Shown here piece after piece: positions 1 to 6,927 of a DNA stretch of 28,393 nt; position 1 is the first letter of the stretch, and each line of letters starts with the position of its first letter. Made by a program: the position numbers and the translations under genes. This DNA is from an uncultured Parasphingopyxis sp. (GTDB lineage: Bacteria; Pseudomonadota; Alphaproteobacteria; Sphingomonadales; Sphingomonadaceae), in contig CAJQMX010000232.1 in NCBI GenBank assembly GCA_905479515.1, positions 1 through 28,393 of the forward strand, written 5' to 3'. The notes under the pieces were generated by a model, which was given only the letters and a program-made list of their open reading frames with translations, searched no databases and had not been told where the DNA came from.

Positions 1-1152
1 CTTAAATTCGTTGCCCGGCTGCTGGAGGGTGAGAAGATGGCGCCTCTGTGTCGAGAGTTCGGCATATCGCGCAAGACTGGCTACAAGATATTTGGTCGAT
101 ACAAGGAATGTGGCCTGATTGGCCTGAATGATCGCAGCCGACGGCCTTACCGTTACGCCAATCAGCTGCCATTTCAGGTGGAGGCCATGATTATTGAGTT
201 GAAGAAGGAGTACCCGACCTGGGGAGCTCTGAAGATCCGTGAGAAGGTCCGTCGGTTATATCCGGACATCCCGCTTCCTGCAACCAGTACCGTTCATGCT
301 GTGCTGGATCGTAACGGCCTGGTCAACCGCCGCAAGAAGCGTAGATACAGGGCAGAGGGAACAGAACTCAGATATGCCTCCAGCCCCAATGAACTGTGGT
401 GCGCAGACTATAAAGGCGAGTTCATGCTTTCGGACAGGCGATACTGCTATCCGCTCACCATTGCTGACTATAAGAGCCGTTACCTGTTAGCCGTAGAAGC
501 GCTGGAGACAACAAAAGAGTTCTACGCCTTCTCTGTTTTTGAGCGTATTTTCAAGGAGTTCGGCCTACCAAAGGCAATCCGTACCGATAACGGCGTCCCC
601 TTTGCAAGTCCGAATGCCCTGTTCGGGCTGTCGAAACTCAGCGTCTGGTGGCTACGGCTCGGCATTGAGATCGAGCGGATCAAGCCCGGCCACCCGGAAC
701 AGAATGGCAGACATGAACGGATGCATCTGACCCTCAAGAAAGAAACCTGCAAACCAGCAGGCGCAAACTTCCTGCAGCAACAGGCGAAGTTTGATGACTT
801 CATTGATTGCTACAACAACGACAGGCCACATCAGGCACTGAATATGCGGTATCCAGGAGAAGTCTATGAACCCTCAAAACGGACATATTGCGGCTTATCT
901 GACCTGGAGTACCCGTTCCACGACAAGTCCAAGATGGTCACAACATGCGGCCGAATATGTTATAGAAAGAAGAAGGTAAACCTCAGTGTCGTCTTTGCCG
1001 GACAGAAAGTCGGCATCAAAGAGGTTAGCAACGGTATCTTTATGGTCAGCTTTATGAAATATGATCTGGGGTACTATGATGAAGAGACATGCAGATTGGA
1101 ACCCGCAGCAAACCCTTTCGCTGCAAAACTGTTACCCATGTCTCCAGTATAA
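1..1152 (+). CDS. IS481-family transposase, 5' end outside the window
   Basis: DDE transposase that cuts and joins the ends of its insertion sequence. The frame is open from base 1: the codons before the ATG at 37 read LKFVARLLEGEK and run smoothly into MAPLCREFGISRKTGYK, so the true start lies upstream of the window. Counting from that ATG, residues 1-40 are the N-terminal helix-turn-helix. An integrase (rve) core follows, with catalytic D124 (WCADYKG), D184 (RTDNG) and E221 (PEQNGRHER), a D-D-36-E spacing. The C-terminal basic part ends in LLPMSPV. No frameshift is seen, so the gene could be active. Its end overlaps one of two direct repeats that look like the right end of the element. The next genes are mobilisation genes in the same orientation, so the IS could alter their expression. 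Confidence 0.93.
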   Translation, partial: LKFVARLLEGEKMAPLCREFGISRKTGYKIFGRYKECGLIGLNDRSRRPYRYANQLPFQVEAMIIELKKEYPTWGALKIREKVRRLYPDIPLPATSTVHAVLDRNGLVNRRKKRRYRAEGTELRYASSPNELWCADYKGEFMLSDRRYCYPLTIADYKSRYLLAVEALETTKEFYAFSVFERIFKEFGLPKAIRTDNGVPFASPNALFGLSKLSVWWLRLGIEIERIKPGHPEQNGRHERMHLTLKKETCKPAGANFLQQQAKFDDFIDCYNNDRPHQALNMRYPGEVYEPSKRTYCGLSDLEYPFHDKSKMVTTCGRICYRKKKVNLSVVFAGQKVGIKEVSNGIFMVSFMKYDLGYYDEETCRLEPAANPFAAKLLPMSPV

Positions 1153-1175
1153 TATGTAACCTGTGTGTCCGGTAT
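1130..1175. repeat. Direct repeats at the right end of the IS481-type element
   Basis: Two imperfect 21-base direct repeats, at 1130-1150 and 1155-1175, lie 25 bases apart. Both follow the pattern TGT-AACC-TGT-TCC-GTAT. The first overlaps the last codons of the transposase and the second lies just after its stop. Repeated terminal motifs like these are the usual transposase-binding sites at an IS end, so the right boundary is probably close to 1180. The left end is not in the window, so the inverted repeat cannot be paired here. Confidence 0.6.
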
Positions 1176-1190
1176 GAACCATTTAACTGT

Positions 1191-1240
1191 GGCGCACCTA
1201 AGCGAAGAAAGTTCGAACGCTTTGTTCGAAACTCTTTCGC
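1191..1240 (-). other. Predicted origin of transfer (oriT)
   Basis: On the minus strand an imperfect inverted repeat, with arms at 1225-1240 and 1202-1217 (12 of 16 positions pair, the inner TTCGAA perfectly) and a 7-base loop, is followed at once by TTAGGTGCGCC (complement of 1191-1201). This resembles the IncQ/RSF1010 arrangement, in which a hairpin is followed by a nic region of the TAAGTGCGCC type. It lies directly upstream of the MobC-like and relaxase genes, where an oriT is expected. If nicking follows the IncQ pattern, transfer would start toward lower coordinates and the mob genes would enter last. The nick site is inferred from similarity only. Confidence 0.55.
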
Positions 1241-1313
1241 AATGGAATCAGGTGCTTACAGCCCTCTTCAACCCTGCAAATGATCCCAATATGGGCATTT
1301 GCGGGGTGGCTAC

Positions 1314-1697
1314 ATGACAAAGAAAGCCCCTCCTTTTTCTCTCAGACTGACTTTTGAAGAACGCGCGCGGTTAGAACAGCTTGCCGGGGATATGCCGCTG
1401 GGCTCCTATATCAAGAAGAAAGTATTTGATGGCAAAGGGCTCAAAGGCCGCCGTGCCCGCTCCCGGCAACGCAGGCCGATTAAGGATGAGCAAAAACTGG
1501 CTCATGTGTTGGCTATTCTTGGTCAATCACGCCTTGCCAATAACCTCAATCAACTCGCCAAAGCGGCTCATATCGGAACTTTGCCGGTACTACCCGAAAC
1601 CGAAAGGGATATTCGCCGCGCCTGCGCCGATGTCGCCTTGATGCGGCGTGAGCTTTTACGCGCTTTGGGCCACCGAACAGATACAGAGCCGTCATGA
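1314..1697 (+). CDS. MobC-like mobilisation accessory protein
   Basis: Small basic protein of 127 residues, probably a relaxosome component that binds near oriT and assists the relaxase. The N-terminus (MTKKAPPFSLRLTFEERARLE) resembles a ribbon-helix-helix DNA-binding segment. The centre is rich in Arg and Lys. The segment LAHVLAILGQSRLANNLNQLAKAA, followed by a C-terminal helix ending in ALMRRELLRALG, is typical of MobC-type proteins. The ATG at 1314 is preferred over an in-frame TTG at 1299 because GGGGTGG lies six bases upstream of it. The stop overlaps the start of the relaxase in an ATGA, indicating translational coupling. Family membership is judged from motifs and position. Confidence 0.8.
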   Translation: MTKKAPPFSLRLTFEERARLEQLAGDMPLGSYIKKKVFDGKGLKGRRARSRQRRPIKDEQKLAHVLAILGQSRLANNLNQLAKAAHIGTLPVLPETERDIRRACADVALMRRELLRALGHRTDTEPS

Positions 1698-2974
1698 TCT
1701 TAAAAGGCTCTCAGAGAAGCGGCGCAAAACAACTTGGTCTGCACTTATTGAAGACGGATGAGAATGAGCATGTTGAATTGCACGAAATTCGCGGGTTTGT
1801 CTCGGATGACGTGATAGGCGCATTGCGAGAGGCTGAAGCCATCGCCAAAGGGACCAAATGCAGGCAATATCTGTTTTCTGTTTCCCTGAACCCGCCGCAA
1901 ACAGAAAATGTCCGTATTGAGACATTTGAGCAAGCCATTCGCTCAATAGAAGAGCGGAACGGCCTTACCGATCAACCCCGCGTCATTATCTTCCATGAGA
2001 AGGAAGGACGCCGTCATGCGCATGCAGTCTGGAGCCGCATTGATGCGGAAACCATGACGGCAAAGCCCATGTCTTTCTATAAAAACAAACTGCAGGAAGT
2101 CTCCCGCCAGCTTTATCTGGAGAATGGCTGGAAGATGCCGCGCGGCCTTGTGGATTCCAAAGAGCGTGATCCCCGGAACTTCTCGCTAGCCGATTGGCAG
2201 CAAGCGAAACGCATTGGTCAACATGCCGGGGAACTTAAAGAGTCAATCCAGGAAGCCTGGGCCATATCCGATTCAAAAGCAACATTCTCCCACGCGCTTG
2301 AAGAACGCGGCCTGTATCTTGCCCGTGGAGATCGGCGCGGCCATGTGGCCGTAACCTTTGAAGGAGAAGCGATTTCCATTCCCCGTGCAACAGGGCGCAA
2401 AGCCAGAGAGATAAAAGCGCGCTTGGGGGAACCGAAAGACCTCAGAAGCATCGAAGAAGCGCGGCGGCGCATTGCCAAAGACATTCTACCCAGGATGAGA
2501 GATCATCTGAAGGAAGCACGCTCAAAAGCAAAAGCCGAACTCAGCGCCCTTAACGCTCGCCGTCAAGCAATGGCGAAGGCTCATGCTAACGAACGCGCAA
2601 AACTTGATGCCGGACAAAAATCGCGTATCGAACAGGAAGCGCGCAACCGGGCAGAACGGTTTCGCAAAGGCATGCGCGGAATATGGGACCGGCTCACAGG
2701 AAAGCGTGCGCAACTAGAGAAACAGAATCAATTGGAAGTGCTATGGGCTTTGCAACGGGATCGGGAGCAGCGACATGCTCTTGTAGCCGCCCAATTGAAA
2801 GACCGGCAAAGACTACAAACGGACATCAAAGCTGTTCGCTCCAAACACGCCAGAGCTCTTCGTGAACTGCATTTTGATACAGCAAATTACCGCCTGATGA
2901 AGCGCGGTGAGGTACCTAAACCAAAGTCCGCTTTTGATCGGTTGGAAGCGATGCGAGATAAATCACACAGTTAA
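1694..2974 (+). CDS. Relaxase / mobilisation nuclease (MobA/VirD2 type), C-terminally cut
   Basis: Relaxase of 426 residues that would nick oriT and pilot the transferred strand. The N-terminal third carries the nuclease fold: SVSLNPP near residue 62, then the metal-binding motif HEKEGRRHAHAVWSRID with H101, H108 and H110. The catalytic tyrosine near the N-terminus cannot be assigned with confidence. From about residue 240 to the end the protein is charged, alpha-helical and probably coiled coil (many Arg, Lys, Glu, Ala and Gln). It overlaps the MobC-like gene by four bases. The TAA at 2972-2974 is suspicious: the same frame continues for 46 further codons of similar charged sequence. The protein is therefore either truncated by a point mutation or relies on readthrough. 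The nuclease domain is intact, so function may survive. Confidence 0.9.
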   Translation: MILKGSQRSGAKQLGLHLLKTDENEHVELHEIRGFVSDDVIGALREAEAIAKGTKCRQYLFSVSLNPPQTENVRIETFEQAIRSIEERNGLTDQPRVIIFHEKEGRRHAHAVWSRIDAETMTAKPMSFYKNKLQEVSRQLYLENGWKMPRGLVDSKERDPRNFSLADWQQAKRIGQHAGELKESIQEAWAISDSKATFSHALEERGLYLARGDRRGHVAVTFEGEAISIPRATGRKAREIKARLGEPKDLRSIEEARRRIAKDILPRMRDHLKEARSKAKAELSALNARRQAMAKAHANERAKLDAGQKSRIEQEARNRAERFRKGMRGIWDRLTGKRAQLEKQNQLEVLWALQRDREQRHALVAAQLKDRQRLQTDIKAVRSKHARALRELHFDTANYRLMKRGEVPKPKSAFDRLEAMRDKSHS

Positions 2975-3115
2975 CTCACCCGCCAACGGTTTGACAGGCT
3001 TAAAGAGAAGAAACCAAAAGCTAATCCTCAGCGGAATTCAACTGAAGATCGGTTGCGCAAATTACGGGAGATGCGAAAAGGTAAATCCGGTCACGGCCCG
3101 GAGCTGGATCGCTAG
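2975..3115 (+). pseudogene. Detached in-frame C-terminal tail of the relaxase
   Basis: After the relaxase TAA at 2972-2974 the same frame reads 46 sense codons to a TAG at 3113-3115. The sequence includes QRFDRLKEKKPKANPQ, STEDRLRKLREMRKGK and GHGPELDR. Its composition (basic, with RxL and ExR helical motifs) matches the preceding relaxase tail, and FDRLKEKK echoes FDRLEAMRDK just before the stop. It looks like the original end of the gene, lost by a single nonsense change. No ribosome binding site or start would let it be translated alone. Confidence 0.6.
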
Positions 3116-3135
3116 TTTATATATTCAAACATTAA

Positions 3136-3150
3136 CTCAATGACATTGAG
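3136..3150. repeat. 15-base palindrome after the mobilisation genes
   Basis: CTCAATG-A-CATTGAG is a perfect palindrome with 7-base arms. It lies 20 bases past the relaxase tail and has no T-run, so it is a poor terminator and could be a protein-binding site. Apart from this, 3116-3268 shows nothing I can interpret. Confidence 0.35.
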
Positions 3151-3268
3151 CCAATAAGCCAGAATTCAAACTCCTGCGAACCCACGCGTTGTTACTCTCT
3201 GCGTTCAAATACCAAACACATTAAATATGTTTCCAAGCTTCATACCCCTCCGAAGCAGACCGACCACA

Positions 3269-3349
3269 CCGTTCATGGCCTTCACTGGGCAATGACGGGA
3301 CGGGCCGAAAGGCCCTGAACGGTTCGGGGCCTCCTTGAAAAACAGGAGG
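3269..3349 (+). promoter_or_regulatory. Structured 5' leader with mutually exclusive hairpins and a masked ribosome binding site
   Basis: Four pairings are visible. CCGTTCA (3269-3275) pairs with TGAACGG (3316-3322). GGGCC (3302-3306) pairs with GGCCC (3311-3315) around a GAAA tetraloop. The same GGCCC can instead pair with GGGCC at 3327-3331. CCTCCT (3330-3335) pairs with the ribosome binding site AGGAGG (3344-3349), which lies five bases before the ATG at 3355. The last two pairings share bases and compete, so forming one should affect access to the ribosome binding site. This is the layout of a translational switch (riboswitch, protein-bound leader or thermosensor). I do not recognise a named RNA family. 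The structure is read by eye and no folding energy was computed. Confidence 0.5.
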
Positions 3350-3354
3350 ATATT

Positions 3355-3534
3355 ATGAACCTCACTTCACAATTTAAGCTTGCTTCAAAGAGTTCTTATG
3401 AACTGCGTGGTTTGCTGCGTACTGCTTTTAATGCAGCCGTCCAAGCTGATCCCGGTTCAAAAGCACAACACGAAGCTCAGGCTCTTATAGACGCTATAAA
3501 GCTTGAACTTACTGTCCGGGATTTTACCCTTTAG
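3355..3534 (+). CDS. Small unrecognised protein, 59 residues
   Basis: The ORF starts with ATG at 3355, five bases after a perfect AGGAGG, and ends with TAG at 3532-3534. A strong terminator begins 11 bases later. The protein begins MNLTSQFKLASKSSYELRG and ends AIKLELTVRDFTL. It looks soluble and mostly helical, with no signal peptide or membrane segment. I do not recognise the family. The complete expression unit (structured leader, strong ribosome binding site, ORF, terminator) argues for a real gene. Its neighbours are the mobilisation genes upstream and ardA on the other strand, so a role tied to transfer or establishment is possible but only inferred from position. Confidence 0.7.
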   Translation: MNLTSQFKLASKSSYELRGLLRTAFNAAVQADPGSKAQHEAQALIDAIKLELTVRDFTL

Positions 3535-3545
3535 GCAGTTTCCAC

Positions 3546-3581
3546 CCGAGGCGGTAATAGTAACCGCCTCGGATTTTTTTT
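3546..3581 (+). terminator. Rho-independent terminator after the 59-residue ORF
   Basis: A perfect 10-base stem, CCGAGGCGGT (3546-3555) with ACCGCCTCGG (3563-3572), encloses a 7-base loop and is followed by eight T residues (3574-3581). It ends transcription of the small plus-strand gene. The minus strand lacks a T-run after the stem, so it is not a good terminator for ardA. Confidence 0.92.
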
Positions 3582-3585
3582 AATC

Positions 3586-4107
3586 TCAATGCTGCCAAAA
3601 GACATGAACTTCTTCTAGGCCTGTTTCGATAGCCAGAATGTCATTGATCTCCATATCGCGGGCCATCTTTTCATAGTCAATGTAGTAATGCAGATGCTCT
3701 GGAATGGTCGTTGTCTCTTCTGTCAGCTCTTCCGCATAGTGGGCAACAGATGAATAACAGCCATAATAGCGCTCCTCCATCATTGACCGGGCTTCATCAA
3801 TATCACCGCCAAGATATTCGAGGAGCTTACCTCCAAGTTCACCATGATCAGCAATAAACTCAGCAACTTCCACAATGCTCTCAATGCCCTGATATTCAGA
3901 GATTGAGACACCTTCAAATCCTTCATAGTCATGAATAGCATATTCTTCTGCCCCGGGGATTGGTGCGGCTTTCAGCATCTTGCGGATTTCTGTATAGATT
4001 GCATCAGCATCCTGCTCTGCATCAATCCAACATCCATGAAGTATTCCATTATTGTATGACGCCAGGCAGGCGACATAAATTCTGATTTCTCCTTGTTCCG
4101 TGGTCAT
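3586..4107 (-). CDS. ardA: Antirestriction protein ArdA
   Basis: Acidic protein of 173 residues that mimics bent B-form DNA and blocks type I restriction-modification enzymes, protecting incoming mobile DNA. It opens with a beta segment typical of ArdA, IRIYVACLASYNNGILHGCWIDA. It then has many Asp and Glu residues (AEQDADAIYTEI, IHDYEGFEGVSISEYQGIE, GGDIDEARSMMEERYYGCY) and ends near LEEVHVFWQH. Its length is close to the usual 165-170 residues. The ATG at 4107 is chosen over an upstream in-frame start because GGAGG lies seven bases before it and because the 80 extra residues do not look like ArdA. It is divergent from the Septu operon across a 300-base intergenic region. ArdA does not target type II enzymes, so it should not inhibit the PaeR7I-type enzyme nearby. 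Confidence 0.93.
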   Translation of the reverse strand: MTTEQGEIRIYVACLASYNNGILHGCWIDAEQDADAIYTEIRKMLKAAPIPGAEEYAIHDYEGFEGVSISEYQGIESIVEVAEFIADHGELGGKLLEYLGGDIDEARSMMEERYYGCYSSVAHYAEELTEETTTIPEHLHYYIDYEKMARDMEINDILAIETGLEEVHVFWQH

Positions 4108-4260
4108 TGTTAATTCCTCCGTAGGGTTTGGGTTGCACATGCAACCGTTGCCCTTTGGCGAAAACGGGGTGTGCAAACGGAAGGAAAAATCGACGGCGGG
4201 CGCAAGGCTTTGCCCTGAGCCTCGGGAGACCGTTCTATTTTTTATGAAGTGCGCTGAGGG

Positions 4261-4355
4261 GCTGGTCCCTAAGTCGCGCGAGGGATAAAAGCCGGATGGC
4301 CGAGACGGAAGAAAGGTCGCTCGATTTACGAGTGCCCTGCCCCGCAAGAGCGACG
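4261..4355. repeat. Non-coding repeat element, copy A, upstream of the Septu operon
   Basis: Positions 4276-4306 match 12577-12607 at 26 of 31 bases (core AGGGAT-AAGCCG-ATGGCC-AGAC), and both copies begin shortly after GCTGGT. Downstream, GTCGCTC and GAGCGAC form 7-base arms around an inner CTCG/CGAG pair. The element fills most of the gap between ardA and the ATPase gene. It has no convincing ORF and is probably a leader or regulatory element. Confidence 0.5.
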
Positions 4356-4407
4356 AGACAACTTAAAACTTGGCCGTCAGCGTGCTTACTGTTAGGCTTT
4401 TATAATC

Positions 4408-5985
4408 ATGGATTTTCAAGTCATTCCTCTTCGTGGTCAACAACCAAATGGAGAACACAATAAGGTGTTCCTACTTACTGACGGATGGGACGATTGGTTC
4501 AAGTACAACACCATGTATGTGGTATTGTACTTCGATGACGTCGGAAAAGAGCATCGGATCGGTGAAGTTAAGATAGGGGAGTTTGGAATGGTAACTGATC
4601 AGCGACGCCCCAACATACCCGACAAGTTCATCGCACTGGACGAGAGATTTTTCTCGCTCGGGCAGGATGACAGCTATTATCAGATACTCAACGATTTAGG
4701 AGACACATTTCGAGATACCTACCTCGAAGCGATGCGGGATGTCGCCAGAGATGTAGATCTGTTTGAGCGTGCGTCGAAAGAAGACGTAACCGGCGTTTCA
4801 CTACTACGGTCTGTATCTGATCAATCTGTAAGAAGTCAATACCGGAGAATGGCGCAAGGCGGTGCGCGACTGACGGAATTTGCATTTTCCTATACCCCGC
4901 CCCCTTGGGGTCGCGACAACACGCCGCCTACATTTGAATTTGAGGTTCATCCCGAATCATATCCTCCAACTAACGTCCATATTCTCATTGGCCGCAATAA
5001 TGTCGGAAAAACTTACACTGTAGAGCAGATGACGAATGCCCTAGTGCGACCTGATGAGGGCGCATTCGGAGATTTTCGCTGGAATGGTATAGATGACTTC
5101 AGCTTCAAAAAATCAGAGAATTTCACCAACATTATCGCGGTCACATTCAGCGCATTTGATCCATTCGAACCTCTTCCCAATCGCGAAAACAAGCTTTCCA
5201 GTGTTCGCTATCAATACATTGGTCTTAAACACGTTGGAAAGAACGAGGACGGAAAAGCCAAACCTCCAAAGTCGACCGATGATCTTGCAGCCGATTTCGG
5301 TAAGTCGGTGCAGCTTATTCTAACCCAGACAGCGAAGAGAGAAAGATGGCAACAGGCTCTATCCCTTTTGGAATCCGATCCAATCTTTAAACAAGCTGAA
5401 ATTTCACAGCTAATTGAAAAATTCGAGGAATTCGAGATTGAGTTTGAAAGACGTGAAGCTTTCAACCAACTGCGTAAAAATGCACGACAGCTATACTCAA
5501 AACTCAGCTCCGGTCACAAGATTGTGGTGTTAACGATAACACGGCTTGTAGAGACGCTTGAGGAACGTTCGCTCGTTCTGGTAGATGAACCTGAGGCGCA
5601 TCTACACCCACCGCTGCTTTCAGCTTTTATTCGCTCGCTTTCCGATCTTCTCATAAATCGGAATGGCGTAGCAATCATCGCAACGCATTCGCCTGTCATT
5701 TTGCAGGAAGTCCCAAAAACATGCGTTTGGAGAATATGGCGAAGTGGTAGAGAGAAGCGGATCGAGCGACCAATGTCAGAGACGTTCGGCGAGAATGTTG
5801 GTACGCTCACACAAGCAATTTTTGGCCTTGAGGTTACAAATTCGGGCTTTCACAAGATGCTGAATGATGCGGTTCTCGCAGATCTTAGTTACGTAGACGT
5901 TCTTGCTCGTTTTAATGGCCAACTTGGTGATGAAGCTAGAGGTATCGTTCGATCACTTATTGCCGCCCGAGAGCAGGAAAACTGA
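4408..5985 (+). CDS. ptuA: Septu-type defence ATPase (PtuA-like)
   Basis: ABC/SMC-type ATPase of 525 residues, expected to sense infection and control the HNH nuclease encoded next to it. Walker A is GRNNVGKT (195-202), the signature is LSSGHK (366-371), Walker B is LVLVDEPEAHLHP (389-401) and the H-loop is ATHSPV (425-430). Charged helical sequence lies between the two halves (about 290-365). Walker A lies unusually far in: residues 1-185 form an extra N-terminal region with several aromatic beta-like segments (WDDWFKYNTMYVVLYFDD) that I do not recognise. The stop is followed three bases later by the HNH gene. A TATAAT lies at 4401-4406, directly before the ATG, and there is no good ribosome binding site, so the mRNA may be leaderless or the start may be further in. 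The Septu assignment rests on the ATPase-HNH pair. Confidence 0.82.
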   Translation: MDFQVIPLRGQQPNGEHNKVFLLTDGWDDWFKYNTMYVVLYFDDVGKEHRIGEVKIGEFGMVTDQRRPNIPDKFIALDERFFSLGQDDSYYQILNDLGDTFRDTYLEAMRDVARDVDLFERASKEDVTGVSLLRSVSDQSVRSQYRRMAQGGARLTEFAFSYTPPPWGRDNTPPTFEFEVHPESYPPTNVHILIGRNNVGKTYTVEQMTNALVRPDEGAFGDFRWNGIDDFSFKKSENFTNIIAVTFSAFDPFEPLPNRENKLSSVRYQYIGLKHVGKNEDGKAKPPKSTDDLAADFGKSVQLILTQTAKRERWQQALSLLESDPIFKQAEISQLIEKFEEFEIEFERREAFNQLRKNARQLYSKLSSGHKIVVLTITRLVETLEERSLVLVDEPEAHLHPPLLSAFIRSLSDLLINRNGVAIIATHSPVILQEVPKTCVWRIWRSGREKRIERPMSETFGENVGTLTQAIFGLEVTNSGFHKMLNDAVLADLSYVDVLARFNGQLGDEARGIVRSLIAAREQEN

Positions 5986-5988
5986 GCC

Positions 5989-6840
5989 ATGTGGACTGTA
6001 CCCAAACCAGTATTTGACGCGCGCGGAACCTTTGAAATCTGTATCGAAGGGATACAGGATGCTGGCAAAAAAGCGCGACTCGAAGGTATCCGAGTACAAA
6101 TCGAAGATGCGGAATCTGCCTTCGATGAGCGAGCGGCTGCAACTGAACTCCACATAATCCCAGAAGTTAATGAAATCGCTGGAATAGGCGGAAATGTCAC
6201 AGCGAAAGAGATGGAGCAACTCTACGATAGACACATGGCCCGACAGAAGGGTCGAGGCCGCGCCATATATGACAAGCTCATGTTAGCTGCGGTGCACGGA
6301 CAATGTCCATTCTGCGGCCACTTGCCAGTTTCGACGCTTGACCACTCCTTACCTAAAGCCCGTCACCCCACCTTAGCGGTTACCCCGTTTAACCTGATAC
6401 CGTGCTGTAAAGACTGCAACCATAACAAAGGAACACTAGGTCCTGACGAAGCTGACAGGCAATTTTTACATGCATATTATGATGATCTTACAGTAGACCG
6501 CTGGCTTTCTGCAGAGATTATCGAAGGTTCACCTCCAGGCGCAGTATTCTCTGTCGTGCCTCCAATTCAATGGGATGATCAGACTTCATCTAGAGTTCAA
6601 TGGCATTTCCAACAATTAAAGCTCGGAAGTCTTTATGCATCACAAGCCGGTAGACAATTACAGAATATTAGAAACGCGCTAACGAACATTTTTGATGCGG
6701 CTGGAGCGGTGGCCGTGAGTGATGATTTAGTCCAACGAAGTCAGAGTTGCGCTGCGGTAAGCGTCAACTCTTGGGAGGGCGCACTCTATGAGGCGGCATC
6801 TCAAAGTAACTGGTACTGCAATAGAGGTTTTGCGGCTTAG
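5989..6840 (+). CDS. ptuB: Septu-type HNH endonuclease (PtuB-like)
   Basis: Probable effector nuclease of the Septu pair, 283 residues. The HNH/zinc core is clear: CPFC (C106, C109), LDH with H119 as the likely general base, N135, then CCKDCNHNKG with C140-x2-C143 closing the zinc site and the final His/Asn residues of the fold. The preceding helix (RGRAIYDKLMLAAVHGQ) and the following segment (DRQFLHAYYDDL) are usual around such HNH cores. Residues 1-80 are charged and helical and probably contact the ATPase. The start is three bases after the ATPase stop, so the genes form one operon. The C-terminal 100 residues have no motif I recognise. The 87 bases after the gene hold no clear terminator. 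Confidence 0.85.
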   Translation: MWTVPKPVFDARGTFEICIEGIQDAGKKARLEGIRVQIEDAESAFDERAAATELHIIPEVNEIAGIGGNVTAKEMEQLYDRHMARQKGRGRAIYDKLMLAAVHGQCPFCGHLPVSTLDHSLPKARHPTLAVTPFNLIPCCKDCNHNKGTLGPDEADRQFLHAYYDDLTVDRWLSAEIIEGSPPGAVFSVVPPIQWDDQTSSRVQWHFQQLKLGSLYASQAGRQLQNIRNALTNIFDAAGAVAVSDDLVQRSQSCAAVSVNSWEGALYEAASQSNWYCNRGFAA

Positions 6841-6927
6841 GTGTCAGCTGGCGATTGGTGCTTTTTAGTTGCTGAAATGATTGGGGTAAACGCAGCTCGC
6901 AGTTGTCCAGGCCCCGAATAATCATCT

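Noticed and set aside
4108..4347. Longer start for ardA adding 80 residues
   Set aside because: The extension lies across the non-coding element, lacks a ribosome binding site and does not resemble ArdA; the ATG at 4107 has GGAGG before it.
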